From: JAVVHH01 sp965199585
Lineage (GTDB): Bacteria; Pseudomonadota; Alphaproteobacteria; Acetobacterales; Acetobacteraceae
Assembly: GCA_965199585.1 (NCBI GenBank)
Contig: CBDASI010000002.1
Location: 3,286,001-3,350,000 of the forward strand
Length of the DNA: 64,000 nucleotides
Direction: 5' to 3'
Below are positions 17,003-25,652 of the stretch, piece by piece. The notes under the pieces are model-generated. The model was not told the origin of the DNA. It worked only from the letters and a program-made list of their open reading frames with translations, and made no database searches. Numbering within the stretch: position 1 is the first letter of the stretch; every line of letters starts with the position of its first letter. A program made the position numbers and the translations under genes.

Positions 17003-19152
17003 GCGCCGAGATGATGGCGCTGGTCGAAGGGCGTCACGGCGATCCGTTCGCGTTCCTTGGCCCGCATGACGGCGTCGTCCGCGCCTACGTTCCCGGCGCG
17101 GAGACCGTCGCGGTGATCGACCGCACCGGCAAGACGGTGGCCACGCTCGAGCGCGAGAACCCAGCTGGCTTCTTCGCTGGGCCGGCCGCGGTCGACGGTG
17201 CGTATCGACTGCGCATCGGCGGCAACGGCACCACATACGATGCCGAAGATCCCTACCGCTTTGGCCCGACGCTCGGCGACCTCGACCTGCATCTGCTGAC
17301 TGAAGGGCGGCACCTCGACCTTGGCCACGTCCTGGGCGCGCACGTCGCCGAATATGACGGTGTCAAAGGCACCCGCTTCGCCGTCTGGGCACCGAACGCT
17401 CAGCGCGTCTCGGTGGTCGGCGACTTCAACGGCTGGAACCCGGCGCGGCACCCGATGCGCAAGCATTTGGGCGCCGGCGTGTGGGACCTGTTCGTCCCCG
17501 GCGTGGCGCCCGGAAGCATCTACAAATTCGACATTCTTGGCCAACACGGTCAGCGCTTGCCGCAGAAGGCCGACCCGGTCGCATGGGCCGCGGAACTGCC
17601 GCCCGCCACCGGATCCATCGTCACCGCACCGCTCGACTTCGCCTGGTCCGATGGCGGATGGATGGCGCGCCGAGCCGCATCTCATGGAATCGATGCGCCC
17701 ATCAGCGTCTACGAAGTACACGCCGCCTCCTGGTCGCCGGCCGCCGAGCAAGGCGGCATCGGTTGGGACAAGCTAGCCGACACGCTGGTCCCCTACTGCG
17801 CTGGCATGGGCTTCACGCATCTCGAGCTGATGCCGATCATGGAGCATCCGTTCGGCGGCTCCTGGGGCTATCAGGCGCTCGGCCAGTATGCACCCTCCTC
17901 GCGCCTTGGGCCGCCGGAGGGCTTCGCCCGCTTCGTCGATCGTTGTCACGCCATGGGCGTCGGCGTCATTCTGGACTGGGTACCCGCCCATTTCCCGACC
18001 GACGCGCACGGCATGGCTCAGTTCGACGGCACCGCGCTCTACGAGCACGCCGACCCGCGCGAGGGGTTCCACATCGATTGGAACACGCTGATTTTTAACC
18101 TCGGCCGTAACGAGGTCCGTAACTTCCTGATCGGCTCGGCCGTGTTCTGGCTCGAGCACTATCACGTCGACGGCCTGCGCGTGGATGCCGTCGCGTCGAT
18201 GCTCTACCGCGACTACAGCCGAAAGGCTGGCGAGTGGGTGCCCAACCAATATGGCGGCCGCGAGAACCTCGAATCGGTTGCGTTCCTGCAGGAAATGAGC
18301 CGCGTCGTCGAGCAGCGCTGCCCCGGCGCAGTGCTGATCGCCGAGGAGAGCACCGCCTGGCCCGGCGTGACCAAGCCGGCCAACGAAGGCGGACTCGGCT
18401 TCCACTTCAAGTGGAACATGGGCTGGATGCACGACTCGCTGCACTACATGCAAGAAGAGTCGATCAATCGTCGCTACCATCACGGCGAGATCTTGTTCGG
18501 CCTGATTTACGTCTTCACCGAGAAATTCATGCTGCCGCTCAGCCACGACGAGGTCGTCTACGGCAAGCACTCGCTGATCGGGAAGATGCCCGGCGACGAC
18601 TGGCAACGCTTTGCCAATTTACGGGCGTACTACAGCTTCATGTGGACCTACCCCGGCAAGAAGCTGCTGTTCATGGGCTGCGAGTTCGCCCAGGAACGCG
18701 AATGGAACCACGATATCGGGCTGGACTGGTTCCTGCTCGACGACCCCAAGCACGTCGGCGTCCAATCGCTGATCCGCGACCTGAATGTGCTCTACCGCGA
18801 CGTCCCTGCCCTGCATGACGGCGATTGCCAGCCTGCCGGGTTCCGCTGGGTGGTAATGGAGGACGCCGAGAACTCCGTATTCGCCTATCTGCGCCAATCC
18901 GTCGCCGGCGGCCCGCCCGCCTTGGTGATCTGCAATTTCACCCCGGTACCGCGCTACAACTACCGTCTTGGTGTTCCGAAGGCCGGCGCGTGGGTCGAGC
19001 GTTTCAACAGCGACGCGACGATCTATGGCGGCTCGAATGTGGGCAATGCCGGCGAGGTCTGGGCGCACGACCAGCCATCGCACGGTTTCCCGGCTTCGCT
19101 GACGATCACCCTACCGCCGCTTGCCACGATCGTACTGTTGCCGACCGCCTGA
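16999..19152 (+). CDS. glgB: 1,4-alpha-glucan branching enzyme GlgB
   Basis: 717 residues from the ATG at 16999, overlapping the treS stop (ATGA). It has an N-terminal N1 module (about 1-100), a CBM48 module ('GTRFAVWAPNAQRVSVVGDFNGW'), a GH13_9 barrel with 'FGGSWGYQ', nucleophile D396 in 'DGLRVDAVASMLY', acid/base E449 in 'LIAEEST' and 'LPLSHDEVVYGK', and a C-terminal beta domain. The nucleophile-acid spacing of 53 equals that of E. coli GlgB. It introduces alpha-1,6 branches into the chain made by GlgE. No glgA or glgC is in the window, so here branching is tied to the GlgE route. Confidence 0.97.
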   Translation: MSAEMMALVEGRHGDPFAFLGPHDGVVRAYVPGAETVAVIDRTGKTVATLERENPAGFFAGPAAVDGAYRLRIGGNGTTYDAEDPYRFGPTLGDLDLHLLTEGRHLDLGHVLGAHVAEYDGVKGTRFAVWAPNAQRVSVVGDFNGWNPARHPMRKHLGAGVWDLFVPGVAPGSIYKFDILGQHGQRLPQKADPVAWAAELPPATGSIVTAPLDFAWSDGGWMARRAASHGIDAPISVYEVHAASWSPAAEQGGIGWDKLADTLVPYCAGMGFTHLELMPIMEHPFGGSWGYQALGQYAPSSRLGPPEGFARFVDRCHAMGVGVILDWVPAHFPTDAHGMAQFDGTALYEHADPREGFHIDWNTLIFNLGRNEVRNFLIGSAVFWLEHYHVDGLRVDAVASMLYRDYSRKAGEWVPNQYGGRENLESVAFLQEMSRVVEQRCPGAVLIAEESTAWPGVTKPANEGGLGFHFKWNMGWMHDSLHYMQEESINRRYHHGEILFGLIYVFTEKFMLPLSHDEVVYGKHSLIGKMPGDDWQRFANLRAYYSFMWTYPGKKLLFMGCEFAQEREWNHDIGLDWFLLDDPKHVGVQSLIRDLNVLYRDVPALHDGDCQPAGFRWVVMEDAENSVFAYLRQSVAGGPPALVICNFTPVPRYNYRLGVPKAGAWVERFNSDATIYGGSNVGNAGEVWAHDQPSHGFPASLTITLPPLATIVLLPTA

Positions 19153-19165
19153 TTGATTGAACCCG

Positions 19166-20896
19166 ATGAAATTCAAGCATGATTTTCCGTTCGGCGCGAC
19201 TGTACTGGCCGACGGCAAAACCCGGTTCCGCATTTGGGCACCATCCACCCCGACGCTCGAGCTGGCTATCGACGGCGGCCGTACTGGCATGGATGCCGGC
19301 GGGGACGGCTGGCACAGCCTGACCGTCCCCGCCAAGGCCGGCACCCGCTACCAATATGTCATGCCCGACGGCCTGCACTTCGCCGACCCGGCGTCCCGCA
19401 TGCAGGACACCGACGTGCACGGCCCCTCGGTGGTCGTCGACCCCTGCGAGTTCGTCTGGCAGAACGAGGACTGGAAAGGCAGGCCCTGGCACGAATGCGT
19501 GCTCTATGAGCTGCATCCCGGCCTCATGGGCGGCTTCCGCGGCATCCAGGATCACCTCCCCGAACTGCAGCGCCTCGGCGTCACCGCGATCGAGCTGATG
19601 CCGATCTCGGATTTTCCAGGACGGCACAACTGGGGCTACGACGGCGTGCTGCCCTACGCGCCCGACCGCGCCTATGGGACGCCCGGTCAGCTCAAGAGCC
19701 TCATCGACACTGCGCATGGCCTCGGCATCGCCGTTTTCCTGGACGTCGTGTACAATCACTTCGGCCCCGACGGTGCCTACATCCACGTCTTCGCCCGCAA
19801 GTTCTTCCGTGAGGACCTGCATACGCCGTGGGGCGCCGCGATCGACTTCCGCCGGGTCGAGGTGCGCGACTACTTCATCCAGAACACCATCTACTGGCTG
19901 AAAGAATACCGCTTCGACGGCCTGCGCTTCGACGCGATCGGCGCTATCCTGGACGAGGACTTCCTGGTCGATCTCACGCGGATCGCCCGCGGCCAGATCG
20001 AACCGGGCCGGCATATCGCGCTGGTCGCCGAGGATGAGCACAACCGCTCTCACCTGCTCGGCGGCGCCCCGCGCTTCGACGCCCAATGGGCCGACGACTT
20101 CCATCATTGCATGCATGTGCTGCTGACCCGCGAGAGCGAGGGCTACTACGACGGCTTCCAGGACGCGACGAACCAGTTGCGCCGGGTGCTCGCCGAAGGG
20201 TTCGCCTATCAGGGCGAGATCCCGCCCGGCGGCGTCAAGGGTCGCGGCTCGCCCAGCGGTGGCCTGCCGAGCACGGCTTTCGTCACCTTCCTGCAGAACC
20301 ACGATCAGACCGGCAACCGCGCTATGGGCGATCGGCTGAGCGTGCTCGCCGCGCCGGACGCGATCCGTGCCGCCACCGCCCTGCTGCTGCTGACGCCGTT
20401 CGTGCCGATGCTGTTCATGGGCGAGGAGTTTGCCAGCACGACGCCGTTCCTGTTCTTCACCGACTTCCACGACGAGCTCGCCGACGCGGTCCGCACCGGC
20501 CGCCGGAACGAGTTCCGCGGCTTCTCCGGCTTCAAGGACGAGGTCAAGCTGGCCCGGATCCCCGACCCGAACGCACCCAGCACGTTCGCCGCCTCCGCGC
20601 CGGAACCCACCGACCCGGCCCAATTCGATTGGATGCGCAATGTCATCTCGCTCCGCCGCAAGCACATCGTGGACGGCATCCCGAACTGCCGCAGCGGAGG
20701 CGCCGAGGTGCTCGCCCCAGGCGCCGTCCGCGCCGAGTGGCAACTCGGTGACGGCAACCGGCTCATGATCGCGCTCAATCTCGGCACGGACATCGTTGAT
20801 CCGAAGATGCCGATGGGTCGAACCCTCCACGTCGAAGGCACCGCCGACGCAACCGCGCTCGGCCCCAACAGCTTCTTCGCGCAGCTGTCCCGATGA
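19166..20896 (+). CDS. treZ: malto-oligosyltrehalose trehalohydrolase TreZ
   Basis: 576 residues from ATG 19166; a TTG at 19157 in frame is an alternative start. It has an N-terminal CBM48-like domain ('KTRFRIWAPSTPTLELAIDGG'), then a GH13 barrel with 'GVLPYAPDRAYG', nucleophile D256 in 'GLRFDAIGAIL', acid/base E289 in 'LVAEDEHN' and 'FLQNHDQTGNR'. TreZ releases free trehalose from the maltooligosyltrehalose made by TreY. The junction with glgB (13 bases) is the only one in the operon without overlap; the 3' end overlaps malQ by ATGA. Family length is about 560-600. Confidence 0.95.
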   Translation: MKFKHDFPFGATVLADGKTRFRIWAPSTPTLELAIDGGRTGMDAGGDGWHSLTVPAKAGTRYQYVMPDGLHFADPASRMQDTDVHGPSVVVDPCEFVWQNEDWKGRPWHECVLYELHPGLMGGFRGIQDHLPELQRLGVTAIELMPISDFPGRHNWGYDGVLPYAPDRAYGTPGQLKSLIDTAHGLGIAVFLDVVYNHFGPDGAYIHVFARKFFREDLHTPWGAAIDFRRVEVRDYFIQNTIYWLKEYRFDGLRFDAIGAILDEDFLVDLTRIARGQIEPGRHIALVAEDEHNRSHLLGGAPRFDAQWADDFHHCMHVLLTRESEGYYDGFQDATNQLRRVLAEGFAYQGEIPPGGVKGRGSPSGGLPSTAFVTFLQNHDQTGNRAMGDRLSVLAAPDAIRAATALLLLTPFVPMLFMGEEFASTTPFLFFTDFHDELADAVRTGRRNEFRGFSGFKDEVKLARIPDPNAPSTFAASAPEPTDPAQFDWMRNVISLRRKHIVDGIPNCRSGGAEVLAPGAVRAEWQLGDGNRLMIALNLGTDIVDPKMPMGRTLHVEGTADATALGPNSFFAQLSR

Positions 20897-22887
20897 GCGA
20901 CCTGCACGCTCTTGCCGAAGCCGTCGGCATCGCGCCGCGCTGGCAGAACTACCGCTATGAGTGGATGGACGTCAGCGACAGCTCGCTGCGCACCATCCTG
21001 AAGGCGCTCGGCTTTCCGGCCGATACCGATGTTGAGGTTGCCGAGAGCAGGGCCAGCCTCGCGGCCGAGCAGGGCGATCTCGCGCCCATGATCACCACCA
21101 CGGTGGACGCGCCGACGCCCCTGCCGATCGAGCCAGGTCCCTACATCCTGACGTTCGAAGACGGTACGGTGCGCACCGGCACGCTCGACGCCGCTGAGAC
21201 CGGCACCACGCTGCCGCCAGTGTCCGACATCGGCTATCACACGCTCGAGGTCGGCCGCAGCCGCGCCATCCTGGCCGTCGCGCCGCAGCAGGGCCTCACC
21301 GTAGCCGAGATGGGCCGACCTTGGGCGCTGGCCGTCCAGCTCTACGCGCTGCGGCGCAAGGGCGATGGCGGGCTCGGCGACTTCGAGGGCCTGCGGCAGC
21401 TCATGGCGCCCGCCAAGCGGCATGGCGCCGACGGCGTCGCCATCAGCCCGGTCCACGCGCAATTCTCCGCCGACCCCGACCGCTTCAGCCCCTACTCGCC
21501 CTCCAGCCGCATCAACCTGAACGTCTTGCACGCGGCCATCGACATGCCGCCGAGCCCGGAAAACGACGCCCTCGAACAGGCCGAGCTGGTCGATTGGGGC
21601 ACCGTCTCCCGCCGCCGCCTGACTGCCTTGCGCGCAGAGTTCGACGCGCTGTCGGACGAGCAACACGCTAATTTGGCCGCCTTCCGCGCCGAAAGTGGCG
21701 ACGCGCTGGAGACCCATGCCCGCTTCGAGGCCCTGCATACGGTCCAATTCGGCCGTTTCGGTCGCTGGCACTGGCGCACCTGGCCGGCCGAGCTGCGTCA
21801 CCCCGCCAGCCCCGACGTTGCCGCGTTCGCGCGCGAGAACGCCGAGGAAGTCAGCTATCACGCCTTCCTGCAATGGCGCGCCGACCAAGGCCTCGCCGCC
21901 GCGCAGAAAGCTGCCCGCGATGCCGGCATGAAAATCGGCCTGATCGCCGACCTGGCGGTGGGCGCCGATTCCGGCGGCAGCCATTGCTGGGCGCGGCAGG
22001 ACCAGATCCTCGGCTCGCTCAACATCGGCGCCCCGCCCGACCTGCTGAACGGCCGCGGCCAGAACTGGGGCTTGGCTGCGTTCTCGCCGACCGGCCTGCG
22101 CCAGCACGGTTTCGGCGCTTTCCTCGAGATGCTGCGCGCCGCGATGAAGCACTCGGGTGGCGTCCGCATCGACCATGCGCTCGGCCTGCGCCGCCTCTGG
22201 GTGATCCCAGACGGCCATGACTCCAAGGATGGCGCCTACCTGGCTTTCCCACAGGCCGACCTACTCCGTCTCATCGCGCTCGAGTCACACCGTCATCGCG
22301 CGATCGTGGTCGGCGAGGATCTCGGCACCATTCCGTCCGGCTTCCAGGACGAAATGTCGCTTGCGGGTGTACTCGGCATGCGGGTGCTGTGGTTCGAGCG
22401 GAACCTGATCAGCTTCTGGCAACCGCGTGGCTGGAGCCATGCTGCCGCCGCCATGACCAGCACGCACGACCTGCCGACGCTGGCGGGCTGGTGGCTCGGC
22501 CGCGACCTCGAATGGCGCGCCAAGCTCGATCTGGCCGGCGGCCCAGACAACGAGGCCCAGGACGGCCACGACCGGTTCCGCGACCGCTTCATGCTGTGGG
22601 AGGCGATGCAACTCGCCGGCGCCGCCGAAGGCACGCCGCCGGCCAACGACCAACCCGGCCCGTTCGTCGACGCCGCAACCCGCTACGTCGCGGGTGCCGC
22701 TTGCGACCTGGCGCTGCTGCCGATCGAGGACGCGCTCGGGCTCGAAGAACAACCCAACCTGCCGGGCACGATGTCCGAGCAGCATCCCAATTGGCAGCGG
22801 CGCCTGCCCGGCTTGGCGGAAACTATGTTCGAATCACCCGAAGTCGCTGCGCGCCTAGCCGGAATGGGAGAGGCCCGCCGCGCATGA
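20893..22887 (+). CDS. malQ: 4-alpha-glucanotransferase MalQ
   Basis: 664 residues, GH77. The N-terminal ~140 residues form the beta-rich extension of the long E. coli-type MalQ; the barrel has 'PWALAVQLYALRR', 'DGVAISPVHAQFS', nucleophile D427 in 'VRIDHALGLRRL', acid/base E475 in 'VVGEDLGTIP' (spacing 48 as in E. coli MalQ) and 'TSTHDLPTLAGWW'. The enzyme disproportionates maltooligosaccharides, releasing glucose and building longer chains, and so can reuse short glucans left after TreY/TreZ action. Start and stop both overlap neighbours by ATGA (treZ upstream, treY downstream). Confidence 0.95.
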   Translation: MSDLHALAEAVGIAPRWQNYRYEWMDVSDSSLRTILKALGFPADTDVEVAESRASLAAEQGDLAPMITTTVDAPTPLPIEPGPYILTFEDGTVRTGTLDAAETGTTLPPVSDIGYHTLEVGRSRAILAVAPQQGLTVAEMGRPWALAVQLYALRRKGDGGLGDFEGLRQLMAPAKRHGADGVAISPVHAQFSADPDRFSPYSPSSRINLNVLHAAIDMPPSPENDALEQAELVDWGTVSRRRLTALRAEFDALSDEQHANLAAFRAESGDALETHARFEALHTVQFGRFGRWHWRTWPAELRHPASPDVAAFARENAEEVSYHAFLQWRADQGLAAAQKAARDAGMKIGLIADLAVGADSGGSHCWARQDQILGSLNIGAPPDLLNGRGQNWGLAAFSPTGLRQHGFGAFLEMLRAAMKHSGGVRIDHALGLRRLWVIPDGHDSKDGAYLAFPQADLLRLIALESHRHRAIVVGEDLGTIPSGFQDEMSLAGVLGMRVLWFERNLISFWQPRGWSHAAAAMTSTHDLPTLAGWWLGRDLEWRAKLDLAGGPDNEAQDGHDRFRDRFMLWEAMQLAGAAEGTPPANDQPGPFVDAATRYVAGAACDLALLPIEDALGLEEQPNLPGTMSEQHPNWQRRLPGLAETMFESPEVAARLAGMGEARRA

Positions 22888-25652
22888 AGCCCATTTCAGC
22901 GACGGCGCGCCTGCAATTCCACAAAGATTTCACCATGGATGACGCTACCGCGCTCATCCCGTATTTCGACCGGCTCGGCATCAGCCACTTGTATGCCTCG
23001 CCGTTGCTGAAGGCGCGCGCCGGGTCGACGCACGGCTACGACATCGTCGACCATAACCAGATCAACCCCGAGCTCGGCGGCGAGGCCGCACTGCATCGCA
23101 TGGTCGGCACCCTGCGCGAGCACGACATGGGCCTGATCCTCGACATCGTGCCCAACCACATGGGCGTCGGCGGCGACGACAACGCCTGGTGGCTCGACGT
23201 GCTCGAATGGGGCCGTTCCAGCCCTTACGCCGAGTATTTCGACATCGATTGGGACCCGTCGGACCCGACGTTGCGCGGCCGCATGCTGGCGCCCTTCCTG
23301 GGCAGCCCATACGGCGAGTGCCTGCAGAACGGCGACATCGTGCTGAAGTTCGACGACCGCGACGGGCGGCTGTTCGTCTCGTACGGCGAACACCGTTTCC
23401 CGATCGCGCCGCGCGACTACGCCTCGGTCCTGCTCACCGTTGGCGGCCCGCTCGAAGCGCCGGCGCGGGCGTTCACCGACCTCGAACCCGGCGGTCGCAC
23501 CGGCGTGCGTCTCGCCGCCCGCGAGGCGCGTGAGGAATTGCTACAGCCGTCCTATGCCCGCGCGATCGCCGAGGCGCTGCAGGAATACTCGGTCAAGACC
23601 CCGGGCGGCCAGGATCGTCTGCACCGCCTGCTCGAGCGGCAGGCCTACCGCCTGTCGTGGTGGCGGGCGGCGACCGACGAGATCAACTGGCGCCGCTTCT
23701 TCGACGTCAACGGCCTCGCCGGCGTGCGCCAGGAGGTGCCGGAGGTGTTCGAGGCGACGCACCGCACCGTGCTGCGGCTCTATCAGGAGGGCTGGATCGA
23801 CGGCGTCCGCATCGACCATGTCGATGGTCTCGCCTTCCCCCGCGAATACTGCCGCAAGCTGCGCCGCCGCCTGGACACGCTGCAGGCTGAGCGGCCCGAA
23901 TCCCTGCGCGCCGAGAAGGCGATCATCTGGATCGAGAAGATCCTGGCGCCGAACGAGCGCGTGCCGGCCGATTGGCTGACCGACGGCACCACTGGCTACG
24001 ACTTCATGAACGACGTATCCGCCGTGTTGCACGACGCACGGGGCGAGACCGCGCTGACCGAGTTGTGGACCGCGATGACCGGCCGCACCGGCGAGTTCCA
24101 GATCGAGGCCGAGGCAGCGCGGCGCCAGATCGTGCGCGAGAGCCTCAGCAGCGAGTTGTTCAACACCGCCACCGCCCTCCACCGCGTCGCCCGCCGCGAC
24201 CTGACCACCCGCGATTATACGCTGACCGCGATCCGCACCGTGCTGATCGAGCTGCTCACCCATTTCCATACCTACCGGATCTATGCCGGCGCCGGTGGGC
24301 TGACGGATGCGGATCAGCAGCAGCTGGCCCGCGCCATGGCCGCCGCCCGCCGCACGGTACGCACGGCGGACCTCCCGTTGCTCGAGCTGATTGGCGACTG
24401 GATCTCCGGCAAGAAGCTGCGGCATACCCCGGGCGGCACCGCCCGCGCCGAACATCGGCGGGCCATGGTGAAATTCCAGCAGCTGAGCGCTCCGACCGCG
24501 GCCAAGTCGGTCGAGGACACCGCGTTCTACCGCTACGGCCGCCTGCTGTCCCGCAACGAGGTCGGCAGCGAGCCCAGCCAGTTCGCCCTCTCGCCGCAGC
24601 AATTCCATGTCGCCAACCAGCTGCGCCAGAAGCGCCTGCCCCTCGCCCTGCTGGCGACAGCGACGCACGACCACAAGCGCGGCGAAGACACCCGCATGCG
24701 CTTGGCCGTGCTCAGCGAGATACCTGCCGAGTGGCAGGGCATGCTACAGCGCTGGATCCGGCTCAACGCCTCGCTCAAGCGCGATCTCGACGGCCCGGCC
24801 CCGGATGCCGCCGACGAGATCATGCTGTATCAGACGCTGGTGGCCGCCTGGCCGCTGAGCCTGACCGCGGACGACCGGGACGGGCTGGCCGAGTTCGGCA
24901 AGCGCGTGTTCGGCTGGTTCGAAAAGGCGCTGCGCGAGGGCAAGCGGAAGTCCGGCTGGGCCGTGCCCAACACCGATTACGAGGCTGCCTGCCACGCTTT
25001 CCTCGATGCCTGCCTCGACGCTGGCCGTCCACTGGCCGGCGAGCTCGCGGGCTTCGCCAGCCGCCTCGCATTGCCGGGTGCGGTCAACGGCCTGTCGCAG
25101 ACGATGCTGCGCCTCACCAGCCCCGGCGTCTGCGATTTGTATCAGGGCACCGAGTTCTGGGACTTCTCGCTCGTGGATCCGGACAACCGCCGCCCGGTCG
25201 ACTACGCGGCGCGCCAACGCGCCCTCACCGGCCTCGGTGACCCGGCCGATCTCATGCCCGACTGGCACGATGGCCGGGTCAAGCAGGCGATCATCGCTCG
25301 CACCCTAGCGCTGCGGGCCCGCCTACCCGGCCTGTTCACCGCCGGCACCTACACGCCGCTGCACGCCGACGGCGATGCCGCCGACCACATTCTAGCCTTC
25401 CTTCGCAGCTACGAAGGACACGCCGCGCTCGTCGTCACGACGCGGTTGCCGGGCAGCGCGGGCCTGGCGAAGGAACTTCCTCTAGTGCCGCCATCGCATT
25501 GGCGGGGAACGAGACTTCGATTGCCTCAGAACCTGATCGGTCGCACGCTCGTTGATAGTCTCGGTCGCGCGACGGACACCTTGCTGGCGTCCGAGACGGA
25601 GATCGAGCCCCTTCTCGCGCGGCTACCGGTGGCGCTGATGGAGATCCGATGA
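22884..25652 (+). CDS. treY: malto-oligosyltrehalose synthase TreY
   Basis: 922 residues from ATG 22884 ('MKPISATARLQFHKDFT'); the longer open frame upstream lies inside malQ and is not used. GH13_26 features: 'LGISHLYASPLLKARAGSTHGYD' type entry (residues 32-54), 'LILDIVPNHMG', nucleophile D311 in 'VRIDHVDGLAFP', acid/base E351 in 'IIWIEKILAP', and the late 'TATHDHKRGEDTR' motif. It isomerises the reducing-end alpha-1,4 bond of a glucan chain to the alpha,alpha-1,1 bond of maltooligosyltrehalose, the step before TreZ. It is coupled to malQ and otsA by ATGA overlaps at both ends. TreY normally works on debranched chains, yet no glgX/treX debranching gene is seen here. Confidence 0.95.
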   Translation: MKPISATARLQFHKDFTMDDATALIPYFDRLGISHLYASPLLKARAGSTHGYDIVDHNQINPELGGEAALHRMVGTLREHDMGLILDIVPNHMGVGGDDNAWWLDVLEWGRSSPYAEYFDIDWDPSDPTLRGRMLAPFLGSPYGECLQNGDIVLKFDDRDGRLFVSYGEHRFPIAPRDYASVLLTVGGPLEAPARAFTDLEPGGRTGVRLAAREAREELLQPSYARAIAEALQEYSVKTPGGQDRLHRLLERQAYRLSWWRAATDEINWRRFFDVNGLAGVRQEVPEVFEATHRTVLRLYQEGWIDGVRIDHVDGLAFPREYCRKLRRRLDTLQAERPESLRAEKAIIWIEKILAPNERVPADWLTDGTTGYDFMNDVSAVLHDARGETALTELWTAMTGRTGEFQIEAEAARRQIVRESLSSELFNTATALHRVARRDLTTRDYTLTAIRTVLIELLTHFHTYRIYAGAGGLTDADQQQLARAMAAARRTVRTADLPLLELIGDWISGKKLRHTPGGTARAEHRRAMVKFQQLSAPTAAKSVEDTAFYRYGRLLSRNEVGSEPSQFALSPQQFHVANQLRQKRLPLALLATATHDHKRGEDTRMRLAVLSEIPAEWQGMLQRWIRLNASLKRDLDGPAPDAADEIMLYQTLVAAWPLSLTADDRDGLAEFGKRVFGWFEKALREGKRKSGWAVPNTDYEAACHAFLDACLDAGRPLAGELAGFASRLALPGAVNGLSQTMLRLTSPGVCDLYQGTEFWDFSLVDPDNRRPVDYAARQRALTGLGDPADLMPDWHDGRVKQAIIARTLALRARLPGLFTAGTYTPLHADGDAADHILAFLRSYEGHAALVVTTRLPGSAGLAKELPLVPPSHWRGTRLRLPQNLIGRTLVDSLGRATDTLLASETEIEPLLARLPVALMEIR

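Noticed and set aside
19106..20830. Long open frame (574 codons) on the minus strand opposite treZ
   Set aside because: It lies wholly antisense to a gene with intact GH13 motifs; the codon phase and Arg/Gly/Val/Asp-rich composition are those expected of a shadow in GC-rich DNA.
20305..22218. 637-codon minus-strand frame opposite malQ and treZ
   Set aside because: No recognisable motif, overlaps two well-supported genes, low-complexity GC-driven composition.
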